This document shows, piece after piece, positions 1-6,128 of a DNA stretch of 39,504 nucleotides. Source of the DNA: a virus; the IMG/VR virus record IMGVR_UViG_3300022925_000057, positions 1 through 39,504 of that record; one strand, 5' to 3'. The first letter of the stretch is position 1. Each line of letters starts with the position of its first letter. The notes under the pieces are model-generated. The model was not told the origin of the DNA. It did not search any database and saw only the letters and a list, made by a program, of their open reading frames with translations. The translations under genes and the position numbers were made by a program.

Positions 1-11
1 AAATCAACAAA

Positions 12-17
12 CTCCTT
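12..17 (-). promoter_or_regulatory. Ribosome binding site of a gene leaving the window
   Basis: On the minus strand the sequence AAGGAG lies a few bases after the stop of the preceding 78-residue gene, and the window ends 11 bases later. It probably serves the next gene of the operon, whose start is at or just beyond the edge. Confidence 0.4.
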
Positions 18-21
18 ATTA

Positions 22-258
22 TCAGCAGTAGACGGGAGAGTAGTCATCACCAGTGTATTCGTTGAGGTTGAAGTCAGTTACGGTTGCACCATTGGCAATA
101 TACTGATTGATGTCATACATTGCATCAGACTTAACACGGGTGGTGAAAGATGTCATCTCAGTCACATCACCCTTGTGCCAGATGGTACGCTTCACAAAAC
201 GCTTGCCAGTACCAACAGGATAGAAGTCGATGGTGGTGGCAGAAGTCAGGAGTTGCAT
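22..258 (-). CDS. Small hypothetical protein, 78 aa
   Basis: Not recognised. The 78-residue product is mixed in charge, has no membrane segment and has a single cysteine as the last residue. The ATG lies 22 nt downstream of a TGCCCTATAAT element, which supports this start and suggests its own promoter. No clear Shine-Dalgarno is visible in the C-rich leader. It is the last complete gene at the left edge and lies in the same block of small accessory genes as the next entries. Confidence 0.7.
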   Translation of the reverse strand: MQLLTSATTIDFYPVGTGKRFVKRTIWHKGDVTEMTSFTTRVKSDAMYDINQYIANGATVTDFNLNEYTGDDYSPVYC

Positions 259-280
259 GGGGTGTTTCGCTTATGTGCTT

Positions 281-291
281 ATTATAGGGCA
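281..291 (-). promoter_or_regulatory. TGCCCTATAAT promoter element, copy 1
   Basis: Exact copy of an 11-mer found five times in the window, always on the minus strand and 21-26 nt before a small-gene start codon. The TATAAT part is a perfect -10 box at 281-286. No TTGACA-like -35 box is visible 16-18 nt upstream. It probably drives the 78-residue gene. Confidence 0.6.
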
Positions 292-299
292 GAAAGGAG

Positions 300-533
300 T
301 CAGCGGATGTCCCCGTGTACCACCACATCAGCTGGCACACGGGAGATGGTGTAGCGACGGATTTGCTGGGAGAATGGGCGCCAGGCATCAACAGTCTCAT
401 TCACCATACGATTGTGCTGACGATCGGCACCCTTGGCAGTCTTGCAGCGCTTTGCCTTACGGAAGTAGATGATGGGTTGCACTGCATCCTTGGTGTCGAT
501 CTCAACCTTGTAGAAAACGGTGCTGGTGCTCAT
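300..533 (-). CDS. Small basic hypothetical protein, 77 aa
   Basis: Not recognised. The product is 77 residues, basic, with an Arg/Lys-rich centre (FRKAKRCKTAKGADRQHNR) that could bind nucleic acid, but no named domain is visible. The ATG has an AGGGAG ribosome binding site about 8 nt upstream, and a TGCCCTATAAT element lies 25 nt upstream of the start, so it appears to be transcribed as a single gene. Confidence 0.75.
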   Translation of the reverse strand: MSTSTVFYKVEIDTKDAVQPIIYFRKAKRCKTAKGADRQHNRMVNETVDAWRPFSQQIRRYTISRVPADVVVHGDIR

Positions 534-558
534 AAGGTGTCTCCCTGTCGATGCTCTT

Positions 559-569
559 ATTATAGGGCA
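559..569 (-). promoter_or_regulatory. TGCCCTATAAT promoter element, copy 2
   Basis: Exact copy of the shared 11-mer with TATAAT at 559-564, 25 nt upstream of the start of the 77-residue gene. There is no recognisable -35 box. Confidence 0.6.
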
Positions 570-601
570 TCAGGAGCGCCGTGTGACGGAACCAGGACGG
601 T

Positions 602-1021
602 TCAATGACTGGCACAGTACAACTTATACAATTCTTTCTCTTTAGTATATGCTTCAATCTCATGCGGTTGGTTTTCATAATCCCAGTTTGATGCCAACTC
701 TTTGTGCCAACACATCTTACCGTGCTTCACTGTCAACGAACCCTCCACCCATTGTTTTACATGAATCAGTTCATGTATCAGTGTCTGTATATACTCTTCT
801 CTGGACAGGTTAGATTGAATCTCAATCAAAAACTTGCGCGGACGGTTCATGTTGTACCTAGAAATATCACACCATCCATTGACATTATCACGTACCATTC
901 CGCGATGATTGACATTAATGGTGATGTGATGTCTGGGAAAATGGGTATTCAGAAACCAAGAGGTAATATCCTCACAGAGCCTCTTAGAATAACCATATCC
1001 ATAAGTGAAGATGCTAGACAT
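602..1021 (-). CDS. SprT-like zinc metalloprotease-type protein
   Basis: The 139-residue product carries a HELIH sequence at residues 83-87, the HExxH signature in which two histidines bind zinc and the glutamate is catalytic. Histidines at about 100 and 106 could give the third ligand. Size and spacing resemble the SprT-like family, whose members cut DNA-bound proteins, and cyanophages often carry such genes. I choose the ATG at 1021 rather than a TTG three codons upstream because GGGGA lies just before it. The substrate is unknown; function is inferred from the motif alone. Confidence 0.7.
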   Translation of the reverse strand: MSSIFTYGYGYSKRLCEDITSWFLNTHFPRHHITINVNHRGMVRDNVNGWCDISRYNMNRPRKFLIEIQSNLSREEYIQTLIHELIHVKQWVEGSLTVKHGKMCWHKELASNWDYENQPHEIEAYTKEKELYKLYCASH

Positions 1022-1072
1022 GTTCCCCAATGTAGAAACCAGACGAATGAACTAATGAAAAGAAGTTTCTCT

Positions 1073-1282
1073 TTAGATGTCACCGAACCTCTCCATGTAT
1101 TCATCGAGAGTATAATACTGATCGGTTGATGTTTCTGCAATCAAGTCTTCATTACTGTAGCACTCAAGTTTGAGACGATATTCTTCTGGGGTGTCATCTT
1201 CCTCTGGGACAAAATCGTCATGGCAGAGATATTCCCACTCTGCCACAAGTGCTTCAATTAGTTGTTCTCTGGTGTAAATCAT
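1073..1282 (-). CDS. Acidic hypothetical protein, 69 aa
   Basis: Not recognised. A very acidic 69-residue protein rich in Glu, Asp and Tyr, with no cysteine cluster beyond two scattered cysteines and no membrane segment. Its ATG overlaps the stop codon of the preceding gene (TATGA), so it is probably translationally coupled to it. Small acidic phage proteins of this kind can be DNA mimics or host inhibitors, but nothing here proves that. Confidence 0.75.
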   Translation of the reverse strand: MIYTREQLIEALVAEWEYLCHDDFVPEEDDTPEEYRLKLECYSNEDLIAETSTDQYYTLDEYMERFGDI

Positions 1283-1530
1283 ACCAAATCGGGTGCATAG
1301 TTCCTGACTTCTTCAATCAGTTCATCATCATCCAGACAATCAAGTTCTGCATTTTGAGTATTAATGAAAAACTCTTTCAAGTCTTCCAATGACATTTGAT
1401 TGAGATCCCATTCAATAAACTTTTGTTGAAGTTCGTCGCGGTTCACTGCTTTTGCTTTGTTGGCGTTGGATTGCATTACTAATTCAATGAAAGGGTTTAA
1501 CTCAAATGGATTATCTCCTGCTGTTGGCAT
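1279..1530 (-). CDS. Hypothetical protein, 83 aa
   Basis: Not recognised. An acidic, probably helical 83-residue protein. I choose the ATG at 1530 because it overlaps the TAA of the preceding gene (TAATG), a coupling seen throughout this genome. The longer frame reaching 1560 would overlap that gene by 30 nt without a better ribosome binding site. Third-frame neighbours at 1073 and 1530 form a three-gene unit with it. Confidence 0.75.
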   Translation of the reverse strand: MPTAGDNPFELNPFIELVMQSNANKAKAVNRDELQQKFIEWDLNQMSLEDLKEFFINTQNAELDCLDDDELIEEVRNYAPDLV

Positions 1531-1919
1531 TAGCGGATGTAGAGATAACCACCAGCCCAATCAGCACGCTCAAACATTTCCTCACGGGATTGAATATTCA
1601 GAACATTGTAGCGTGCAATCTTAGCAGGTGCTTTGAATGATGCTGGTTTGAAAACTTCACCAGTTTTCTTATCAACGAAGGCATGGACGGATTTAGAACC
1701 ATTATCATACTCCATCACAATTTTGTGATACTTACGCCCACCTTCTTGAATATAAAACTTATACTCAGGAGCAGGACGACCACCAAGTTCACCATGATTA
1801 CGCTGTTTGAAGTTCATCTCCAGCGCATCACACAACATCAGAGCATACTTGCGGATGTTCAGTGCAATGGTGTTCCTGGCGTCTTGAGTGGCGCGGTAGT
1901 CAGCAAAAGAAGCAGTCAT
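1530..1919 (-). CDS. Hypothetical protein, 129 aa
   Basis: Not recognised by name. The 129-residue protein is basic, with a central segment on handling a lysine/tyrosine-rich strand pattern (YKFYIQEGGRKYHKIV) and a C-terminus ending in GGYLYIR. The ATG at 1919 lies 21 nt downstream of the TGCCCTATAAT element at 1941-1951. An upstream in-frame ATG would start inside that element and is rejected. It is the first gene of a coupled trio ending at 1073. Confidence 0.8.
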   Translation of the reverse strand: MTASFADYRATQDARNTIALNIRKYALMLCDALEMNFKQRNHGELGGRPAPEYKFYIQEGGRKYHKIVMEYDNGSKSVHAFVDKKTGEVFKPASFKAPAKIARYNVLNIQSREEMFERADWAGGYLYIR

Positions 1920-1940
1920 GTCGTTTTCTGAACTGTGTTT

Positions 1941-1951
1941 ATTATAGGGCA
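1941..1951 (-). promoter_or_regulatory. TGCCCTATAAT promoter element, copy 3
   Basis: Exact copy of the shared 11-mer with TATAAT at 1941-1946, 21 nt upstream of the 129-residue gene. A short CCTCTGAGAGG hairpin lies about 15 nt further upstream. Confidence 0.6.
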
Positions 1952-1964
1952 TTCTAGGTGCCTC

Positions 1965-2087
1965 TCAGAGGATGGTGGACAGTTCTTCAACTGCCTCATC
2001 GTCTTCCAAATAACCCATCCAATCGTGTGGGTTAGTCTCATGCAATTCATGCTCACGAAACTCTTCAATCAACTCAGACAAGTCCAT
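1965..2087 (-). CDS. Acidic micro-protein, 40 aa
   Basis: A 40-codon frame starting MDLSELIEEF and ending in a DDEAVEE-type acidic tail. It has a good GAGG ribosome binding site 7 nt before the ATG and a TATAAT box 24 nt upstream, so it is likely real despite its size. The function is unknown. The strongly acidic, helical composition resembles its neighbours. Confidence 0.65.
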   Translation of the reverse strand: MDLSELIEEFREHELHETNPHDWMGYLEDDEAVEELSTIL

Positions 2088-2111
2088 GGAAAACCTCAAC
2101 AACATGATGTA

Positions 2112-2130
2112 ATTATAGCAGAAATGTCAA
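2112..2130 (-). promoter_or_regulatory. Extended -10 promoter with close TTGACA
   Basis: The sequence reads TTGACATTTCTGCTATAAT. TGCTATAAT is a good extended -10 box. The TTGACA lies only 7 nt upstream and contains the TGA stop of the preceding gene. The same 7-nt layout recurs at 8357-8375. Confidence 0.6.
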
Positions 2131-2522
2131 GCAGGAATCTCAACAGGTTCTGGTGCTACACTATCTTCAAACTGGTGCATGTCATAGGCAAACCAGTTAC
2201 CATTACGGAAGATGTAGGAGTATTCTTCACCATCAGAGAAGAACTCTTCCATGTCATTGTCATAACGAGGAGGAGTATTCTCACCGCGCATAGAATAATA
2301 CTCGGGAGCATATTCACCTTCAGGAAGTTGCTTACCCCAGAGAGAATCACTCCAGCAGCATGACATATCGCCACCATCAATCAGTGCTGCTGCTTTCTCT
2401 TTGCTATTGTATTGCTCAACAAGAGTCTTACCCAACCACTGCGGATAACCATCCCAGTGGTGATAAGCGCTCAGGATGCTGCCATCTTTGAGTTCAATAC
2501 CGATGCGAGAGCGAGTTCCCAT
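2127..2522 (-). CDS. Conserved phage hypothetical protein, 131 aa
   Basis: Not assigned a function. The 131-residue protein begins MGTRSRIGIELKDGSI and is rich in Trp, Tyr and acidic residues, with no transmembrane segment. This N-terminal pattern recalls a widespread but uncharacterised phage protein family. The ATG lies 25 nt downstream of the TGCCCTATAAT element at 2548-2558. Its stop codon is embedded in the TTGACA of the next promoter. Confidence 0.8.
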   Translation of the reverse strand: MGTRSRIGIELKDGSILSAYHHWDGYPQWLGKTLVEQYNSKEKAAALIDGGDMSCCWSDSLWGKQLPEGEYAPEYYSMRGENTPPRYDNDMEEFFSDGEEYSYIFRNGNWFAYDMHQFEDSVAPEPVEIPA

Positions 2523-2547
2523 GGGGTGTTCCCTTGATTACCTTCAT

Positions 2548-2558
2548 ATTATAGGGCA
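2548..2558 (-). promoter_or_regulatory. TGCCCTATAAT promoter element, copy 4
   Basis: Exact copy of the shared 11-mer with TATAAT at 2548-2553. It begins one base after the T-run of a rho-independent terminator, so it restarts transcription immediately after termination. Confidence 0.65.
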
Positions 2559-2559
2559 C

Positions 2560-2581
2560 AAAAAAGGGGCGTCGCCGCCCC
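2560..2581 (-). terminator. Rho-independent terminator after the CP12 gene
   Basis: On the minus strand GGGGCG, loop GCGA and CGCCCC form a perfect 6-bp GC stem (2566-2581), followed directly by six T (2560-2565). It lies 22 nt after the CP12 stop codon. Confidence 0.85.
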
Positions 2582-2603
2582 GTGTGCCACCTATTAAACT
2601 GTC

Positions 2604-2816
2604 CTAATTATCATAGATTTTACATTCATCTGCGTCAGGATTTTCATCGCAGTACATTTCAAACGCGGTAGGATCGTGATGATCTTCAGGGTGTGCCTCG
2701 TGGTATTTTTCCAAATGCTCCAATTCGTCTTTAGTGTGACGACGCATTTGAGGAGAAAGTTCTGCATTTTGTAGCAAATCCTTGTCCTTTTCGATATGCT
2801 GCTCGATACTTTCCAT
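2604..2816 (-). CDS. cp12: CP12-like Calvin-cycle inhibitor
   Basis: The 70-residue product ends in YCDENPDADECKIYDN, which matches the CP12 C-terminal signature: a cysteine pair (C56 and C65) around a proline, then ECxxYD. CP12 bridges GAPDH and phosphoribulokinase and switches off carbon fixation. In cyanophages it is a common accessory gene thought to steer NADPH towards nucleotide synthesis. The N-terminal cysteine pair of host CP12 is absent; that part is a basic and histidine-rich helix instead. An AATAAATA late-type motif lies 21 nt upstream and a strong terminator follows. Confidence 0.85.
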   Translation of the reverse strand: MESIEQHIEKDKDLLQNAELSPQMRRHTKDELEHLEKYHEAHPEDHHDPTAFEMYCDENPDADECKIYDN

Positions 2817-2837
2817 CGTTTTGTTACGGGATAAACT

Positions 2838-2845
2838 TATTTATT
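2838..2845 (-). promoter_or_regulatory. AATAAATA late-type motif before cp12
   Basis: Resembles the T4 late promoter TATAAATA, 21 nt before the CP12 start and overlapping the stop of the preceding gene. An 8-mer this AT-rich could occur by chance; its position is what supports it. Confidence 0.4.
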
Positions 2846-3002
2846 TGGATTTAACGTTATTTTTTAACTTTTCAACCAGATGAGCACCAAATGCCTCCAT
2901 TCTTTCTGGGTGAATCGCACGAATATCTGCCTCTTTTAGAGCAATTTCCATACTTTTCTGCTCATTTTTGGTGAGTTTTTTACCGTTTCGGGGGAGAGTC
3001 AT
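2841..3002 (-). CDS. Basic small protein, 53 aa
   Basis: A 53-codon frame beginning MTLPRNGKKLTKNEQ and ending VEKLKNNVKSK, strongly lysine-rich and probably helical. It is the only reading frame filling this gap, which supports it, but the ribosome binding site is weak. Function unknown; the charge suggests nucleic-acid or ribosome contact, as inference only. Confidence 0.55.
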   Translation of the reverse strand: MTLPRNGKKLTKNEQKSMEIALKEADIRAIHPERMEAFGAHLVEKLKNNVKSK

Positions 3003-3080
3003 AGGTTGGTGCCGTTACTAAGGTATTTTAGCGTTTCCGCATAAAAGTAATTATAACCTTAATGTTTTCTTTAGGATTGT

Positions 3081-3308
3081 TCAGTCCTCGTCAGTCCAAG
3101 AACCGTAGTTACCGCTACTTCCTTCTTCACGATTCTCCAACATGTCAAGAATTCCATCAACTGAGTTGATTGCTTCAATGTCTTTAATCATCTTTGCTAT
3201 TGTAGTGCAAACTACTGGACGTTCGCATCTGGCAGCAAATGCAAGTGCATTGCGTAAAGAAGATTCAGCTTCTTTCAAAGAGTCTTCAACAGTTTTAGAT
3301 AGTGCCAT
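3081..3308 (-). CDS. Conserved cyanophage hypothetical protein, 75 aa
   Basis: A 75-residue protein beginning MALSKTVEDSLKEAE, helical in the first two thirds with an acidic Gly/Ser tail ending WTDED. I recall similar small proteins in cyanomyoviruses but know no function. The ATG at 3308 has GAGGC about 8 nt upstream. A longer frame to 3362 would overlap the previous gene further and lacks a better site. It overlaps the 65-residue gene upstream by 14 nt. Confidence 0.75.
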   Translation of the reverse strand: MALSKTVEDSLKEAESSLRNALAFAARCERPVVCTTIAKMIKDIEAINSVDGILDMLENREEGSSGNYGSWTDED

Positions 3309-3492
3309 CTTTTGCCTCATTTTTATTATATTGTGCATCAAGCATGGCACGCTTACGTTCATACTCTCGCTCTTTCAACTCAAACTCACGTTTTTGTTCC
3401 TTAGAATAATCCCATGTGCCAGATTTCTCAGGGGAGTACCAAAAGTCTTCCCAATCTTTGGGAGAATCAGTTACATCTTCAATCCTTGACAT
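3295..3492 (-). CDS. Charged hypothetical protein, 65 aa
   Basis: Unknown 65-residue protein beginning MSRIEDVTDS with a highly charged C-terminal helix (EQKREFELKEREYERKR), a likely coiled coil. The start at 3492 overlaps the end of the preceding 53-residue gene by 14 nt, so the two are probably coupled. A TTG start at 3519 is possible but less likely. Confidence 0.7.
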   Translation of the reverse strand: MSRIEDVTDSPKDWEDFWYSPEKSGTWDYSKEQKREFELKEREYERKRAMLDAQYNKNEAKDGTI

Positions 3493-3640
3493 CAAGACGT
3501 TCTTTGAGTGCTTTCTCAACTATACTCTGGATTTCCTTCTGTGTCAACCCATTCATCCAACTCCATCGTTTATCTTGCGGATCCCAATCCATTGTGAAAG
3601 AACCGTCTGCATTCTGGGTTATCTTAAGTGAATCATCCAT
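3479..3640 (-). CDS. Hypothetical protein, 53 aa
   Basis: A 53-codon frame from ATG at 3640. The product begins MDDSLKITQNADGSFTMDWD and continues with a Trp-rich stretch and a helical C-terminus. It fills the gap between two overlapping genes, with its ATG inside the end of the 61-residue gene. Conserved-looking but functionally unknown. Confidence 0.7.
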   Translation of the reverse strand: MDDSLKITQNADGSFTMDWDPQDKRWSWMNGLTQKEIQSIVEKALKERLDVKD

Positions 3641-3818
3641 TTTTACTCTTCTTTTGGAATTTCTTACGACATTTTTTAAGTGATTTAAGTTCTCCTTTGA
3701 TTATTTGATACGCACTCTCAGGTGTAATTCTGCGTGACATTTCCATGGCAACGGCAAAATCTACTCTTGTACCAAACTGTCTTAGTGCCTCTTCAAAATC
3801 ATTAAGATCGTCATACAT
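3633..3818 (-). CDS. Hypothetical protein, 61 aa
   Basis: A 61-residue protein with an acidic N-terminus and a very basic C-terminus (KSLKKCRKKFQKKSKNG), so it may bind nucleic acid. The ATG overlaps the TAA of the preceding gene (TAATG) and its end overlaps the next start by 8 nt. No domain recognised. Confidence 0.75.
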   Translation of the reverse strand: MYDDLNDFEEALRQFGTRVDFAVAMEMSRRITPESAYQIIKGELKSLKKCRKKFQKKSKNG

Positions 3819-4051
3819 TACAACTTACCACTAACTACACCACTATTTACAACTCTGCTAGTATCTCCCCATCCTTCCTGTCTACCTTTAAGATAGAATC
3901 GTGTCATACTAATGCACAACTCTTTATCCATTGCAGTGACAAGTTCTTCACCATCTTTTGCTACACTAATCCACATTTTAAATCTATTAGCATAGACACG
4001 GAAACAATCATCAAACCATTCATATTCTGCAATTTCAGGATGTTCAGGCAT
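3818..4051 (-). CDS. Hypothetical protein, 77 aa
   Basis: A 77-residue protein beginning MPEHPEIAEYEWFDDCF, with mixed strand and helix character. No domain recognised. The ATG has a purine-rich AAGAAAGAAG leader. It is coupled to the 61-residue gene through TAATG. Confidence 0.75.
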   Translation of the reverse strand: MPEHPEIAEYEWFDDCFRVYANRFKMWISVAKDGEELVTAMDKELCISMTRFYLKGRQEGWGDTSRVVNSGVVSGKL

Positions 4052-4063
4052 CTTCTTTCTTTT

Positions 4064-4273
4064 TTATTTTCCGTTAGTATCATAGTTAAGTTCATCATCC
4101 TTCTTCTTAATATCAGGATGTGGTGCATACAGAGGACCCTGATAATCATGAGGTCTTTTAATTCTGTTTTCAACAGATGTTCTATGGAGTTGTTTTAGTG
4201 CCTCTACAACTTCAGGAGTTTCTTCCCACTCCCATGTTTCTCCACCTTTACCCGTAAAAGTTCTTCTAGTCAT
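4064..4273 (-). CDS. Hypothetical protein, 69 aa
   Basis: A 69-residue, Trp/Glu-rich then basic protein (MTRRTFTGKGGETWEWEE at the N-terminus). The ATG overlaps the stop of the upstream membrane micro-protein as ATGA. Function unknown. Confidence 0.75.
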   Translation of the reverse strand: MTRRTFTGKGGETWEWEETPEVVEALKQLHRTSVENRIKRPHDYQGPLYAPHPDIKKKDDELNYDTNGK

Positions 4274-4398
4274 TGTCTTAGTGTCTCCAATACTTTGGCG
4301 AAATGTGCATCGCCGTGGATGTAACCTGCAACGATTATACCAAGAGTTGACACAAAAAGCAACCCCAGCATTAGTACAATCTTGACGTTATCCTGCAA
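4270..4398 (-). CDS. Single-pass membrane micro-protein, about 42 aa
   Basis: A short frame encoding one clear transmembrane helix (residues about 6-25, VKIVLMLGLLFVSTLGIIVA) followed by a small cytoplasmic or periplasmic tail. It ends in an ATGA overlap with the next gene. The start is uncertain: TTG at 4398, GTG at 4404 or ATG at 4371 are all possible, and none has a strong ribosome binding site. Translational coupling to the preceding gene, which it overlaps, would explain that. Function unknown. Confidence 0.6.
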   Translation of the reverse strand: MQDNVKIVLMLGLLFVSTLGIIVAGYIHGDAHFAKVLETLRQ

Positions 4399-4567
4399 TT
4401 TCACTTTTAACAGTGAGTAATGTTTTCATTGCTGCCTCTAAAGTATCCATAGGAATCCATGCTGGTTCTTCATCAGCAAACTGAACTTGCACTTCAGTGA
4501 TGTTTTTTTCTTTGAACCTATTGTAAGTAACTCTAGTGTTCTTGACAAATGCGATAGGGTTAGTCAT
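4388..4567 (-). CDS. Hypothetical protein, 59 aa
   Basis: A 59-residue protein (MTNPIAFVKNTRVTYNRF...). The ATG at 4567 overlaps the end of the preceding gene by 8 nt; the in-frame TTG at 4582 is less likely. Looks like a small mixed-strand domain; no function recognised. Confidence 0.7.
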   Translation of the reverse strand: MTNPIAFVKNTRVTYNRFKEKNITEVQVQFADEEPAWIPMDTLEAAMKTLLTVKSEIAG

Positions 4568-4742
4568 CAAACTTGTATCCAATAAAAGTAATGTCTTTCT
4601 TCTTCACATTATATCGTTTAATGTGAGTGTTTCTATGTGCCTCGGTTTGAAAGAAGCACTTTCTTACCACTTTATCATCTTTATAAATGAGTTTCCAAGG
4701 GAACTCATTGTACGGAAATTCTTCTTCTAAATCCATAGTCAT
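4560..4742 (-). CDS. Hypothetical protein, 60 aa
   Basis: A 60-residue basic protein with an acidic start (MTMDLEEEF) and several aromatic and lysine residues. The ATG overlaps the preceding stop as ATGA. Function unknown. Confidence 0.7.
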   Translation of the reverse strand: MTMDLEEEFPYNEFPWKLIYKDDKVVRKCFFQTEAHRNTHIKRYNVKKKDITFIGYKFDD

Positions 4743-4924
4743 TTATCAATTATCATTTGAGTCACTATCTCTTGATGTCTCATGTGGAGTTTGATGTAAC
4801 ATCTTAAAGCTCTCTTCAAAGTTTCTACACTGTTACACTCTTCTATCTCTCTAGAGAGTTTCTCATATTCAAACATTTTTGAGGTGCTTTGTAGTTCTAT
4901 GCCAGAGGGATCTAAATCATTCAT
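4739..4924 (-). CDS. Hypothetical helical protein, 61 aa
   Basis: Unknown 61-residue helical protein (MNDLDPSGIELQ...). I choose the ATG at 4924 because GGAGG lies 8 nt before it; the ATG at 4939 has its purine stretch too close. Coupled to the next gene by ATGA. Confidence 0.7.
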   Translation of the reverse strand: MNDLDPSGIELQSTSKMFEYEKLSREIEECNSVETLKRALRCYIKLHMRHQEIVTQMIIDK

Positions 4925-4958
4925 CCCTGTGTCCTCCATTCCTTACGTTGGTATGTAG

Positions 4959-5162
4959 TCAAGCACCTTCATCTGATAGGTAATGTTCTAATTGATTAAT
5001 TCTATTGAACTCTTGGTATGCTGCTTCTGAACGAGAGTGCAGAACATCCCGAATGTCGTCCATAATGACAGTAGGATCTACATAGTCGTCAAGGTACTTA
5101 TCCAGTGCTTCCTTCAGGTAGCGTCTTCTATGCCACTCTGGGGAATAGGGTTTGTAATCCAT
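4959..5162 (-). CDS. Hypothetical protein, 67 aa
   Basis: A 67-residue, Tyr- and Asp-rich helical protein (MDYKPYSPEWHRRRYL...). The longer frame reaches 5213 but would begin upstream of a perfect sigma70-type promoter (-35 at 5208-5213, -10 at 5185-5190), so the ATG at 5162 is the likely start, leaving a leader of about 15 nt. It is the first gene of the transcription unit running left. Function unknown. Confidence 0.75.
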   Translation of the reverse strand: MDYKPYSPEWHRRRYLKEALDKYLDDYVDPTVIMDDIRDVLHSRSEAAYQEFNRINQLEHYLSDEGA

Positions 5163-5178
5163 AACAATGCTGTATTTG

Positions 5179-5334
5179 CTATCTATTATAGCGGTTCTGA
5201 TTTTCATTGTCAAGCTCTTTCAAGTAATCAATCCACCACTGAGGATCTTTTTTCCTCTTCCAGTTTGGTACTGGCAATCCTAATTCAGAGTAATGTTCAA
5301 AGAGTGCATCATCTATAATCTGTGCGATCTCCAT
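5179..5334 (-). CDS. Conserved small protein, 51 aa
   Basis: A 51-residue protein starting MEIAQIIDDALFEHY and containing a Trp pair (DPQWWIDYL). The start at 5334 has a double GAGG purine stretch before it and overlaps the preceding gene by 26 nt. I recall similar proteins in cyanomyoviruses but know no function. Its 3' end contains the -10 and -35 boxes of the next promoter. Confidence 0.7.
   Translation of the reverse strand: MEIAQIIDDALFEHYSELGLPVPNWKRKKDPQWWIDYLKELDNENQNRYNR
5185..5213 (-). promoter_or_regulatory. Perfect sigma70-type early promoter
   Basis: TTGACA (5208-5213), a 17-nt spacer and TATAAT (5185-5190) match the bacterial housekeeping consensus exactly. The promoter lies inside the end of the 51-residue gene and would start transcription of the small-gene unit to its left. 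Confidence 0.9.
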
Positions 5335-5521
5335 ACTCCTCTTCCTCTTCATCAACATCTGCATATGCATCTGCCAAATAGGGTCCGTGTGGTTTGAGTG
5401 ATTCATCTTTGACATGTTTCCGCTCCTGATTAATAGCAGCAAACCACAGTGCCAATTTCATTACCAACCAAATAACTGCCAGTGGTAGGAAACATAATGA
5501 TACTACAAGTGCGTTTTTCAT
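5309..5521 (-). CDS. Small membrane protein, 70 aa
   Basis: The N-terminal 30 residues are one hydrophobic helix (NALVVSLCFLPLAVIWLVMK), a signal anchor, followed by a charged tail with a run of glutamates near the end. Probably inner-membrane with a cytoplasmic or periplasmic acidic tail. Function unknown. Confidence 0.75.
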   Translation of the reverse strand: MKNALVVSLCFLPLAVIWLVMKLALWFAAINQERKHVKDESLKPHGPYLADAYADVDEEEEEYGDRTDYR

Positions 5522-5536
5522 TACACTGAAAGGACA

Positions 5537-5746
5537 TCACTTTTTATCTATGACATCATTATACTCCGAAAAATTAAATTCGTTAGGAATAAGTTGATTC
5601 GCTAACTTATCTCTCAATTCATTGATTCTACTCTCATCATACTGACGAAAGCGTTCCACTTTCTCTACTTTCTTATAGTAGTGCAATGCATTTACTATAA
5701 TCGTATAATCTTCCATCGACAATTGGAAGTCAAAGTTTTCATTCAT
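5537..5746 (-). CDS. Hypothetical protein, 69 aa
   Basis: A 69-residue helical protein (MNENFDFQLSMEDYTIIVNALHY at the start, split here only for length) with many charged residues and no cysteine. The ATG overlaps the stop of the glutaredoxin-like gene. Function unknown. Confidence 0.75.
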   Translation of the reverse strand: MNENFDFQLSMEDYTIIVNALHYYKKVEKVERFRQYDESRINELRDKLANQLIPNEFNFSEYNDVIDKK

Positions 5747-5982
5747 AACATGTTATTCTCTGACAAGAAATGTAGTGTTTCTTTCATATCACCAATATGA
5801 ACATTATCAATAGAAACTTGTGGATAGGTTGCCTCTTCACCAAACTCTTTGGTGAATGCCTTTTGATCGAAGTGTTCACCTAGTTTATACTCATGAAATT
5901 CATCACCAAGTGCCTTGAGCAGCATACCCATCCGCTCACACTCTTGACTTCCGTTGCTATAAATTACCGCCGTATTAGTCAT
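5743..5982 (-). CDS. Glutaredoxin-like protein with an altered active site
   Basis: A 79-residue protein with the outline of a glutaredoxin: strand then YSNGSQEC near residues 8-15, and a YPQVSIDNVHIG segment near residue 53 that fits the cis-proline loop (YPQV) and following glycine region. Cyanophages commonly carry such proteins as donors for ribonucleotide reductase. The usual CPYC is SQEC here, so the attacking N-terminal cysteine is replaced by serine and only C15 remains. It may therefore be monothiol-like from the other position, or non-redox. Confidence 0.7.
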   Translation of the reverse strand: MTNTAVIYSNGSQECERMGMLLKALGDEFHEYKLGEHFDQKAFTKEFGEEATYPQVSIDNVHIGDMKETLHFLSENNML

Positions 5983-6128
5983 TTCTGTTCGTAATCGTAT
6001 TCAATGACAATTTTCTTGTGCTTGCTGGTTCTATCAGAACACTCATAATGTTTGAGTTCACCACCAATATCCTTTGCAATCTTCTCCAGTCTCCACCCTA
6101 TACTCCATGTTGGATGTTCACTTTGCAT
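5979..6128 (-). CDS. Hypothetical protein, 49 aa
   Basis: A 49-residue protein beginning MQSEHPTWSIGWRLEK. The start at 6128 lies in the end of the preceding gene (11-nt overlap) with AGAAAGAA before it; the frame up to 6164 is not needed. It overlaps the glutaredoxin-like start as ATGA. Function unknown. Confidence 0.65.
   Translation of the reverse strand: MQSEHPTWSIGWRLEKIAKDIGGELKHYECSDRTSKHKKIVIEYDYEQK

Noticed and set aside
704-1129. Plus-strand 141-codon frame over the metalloprotease gene
   Set aside because: Antisense shadow of the HExxH gene without promoter or ribosome binding site.
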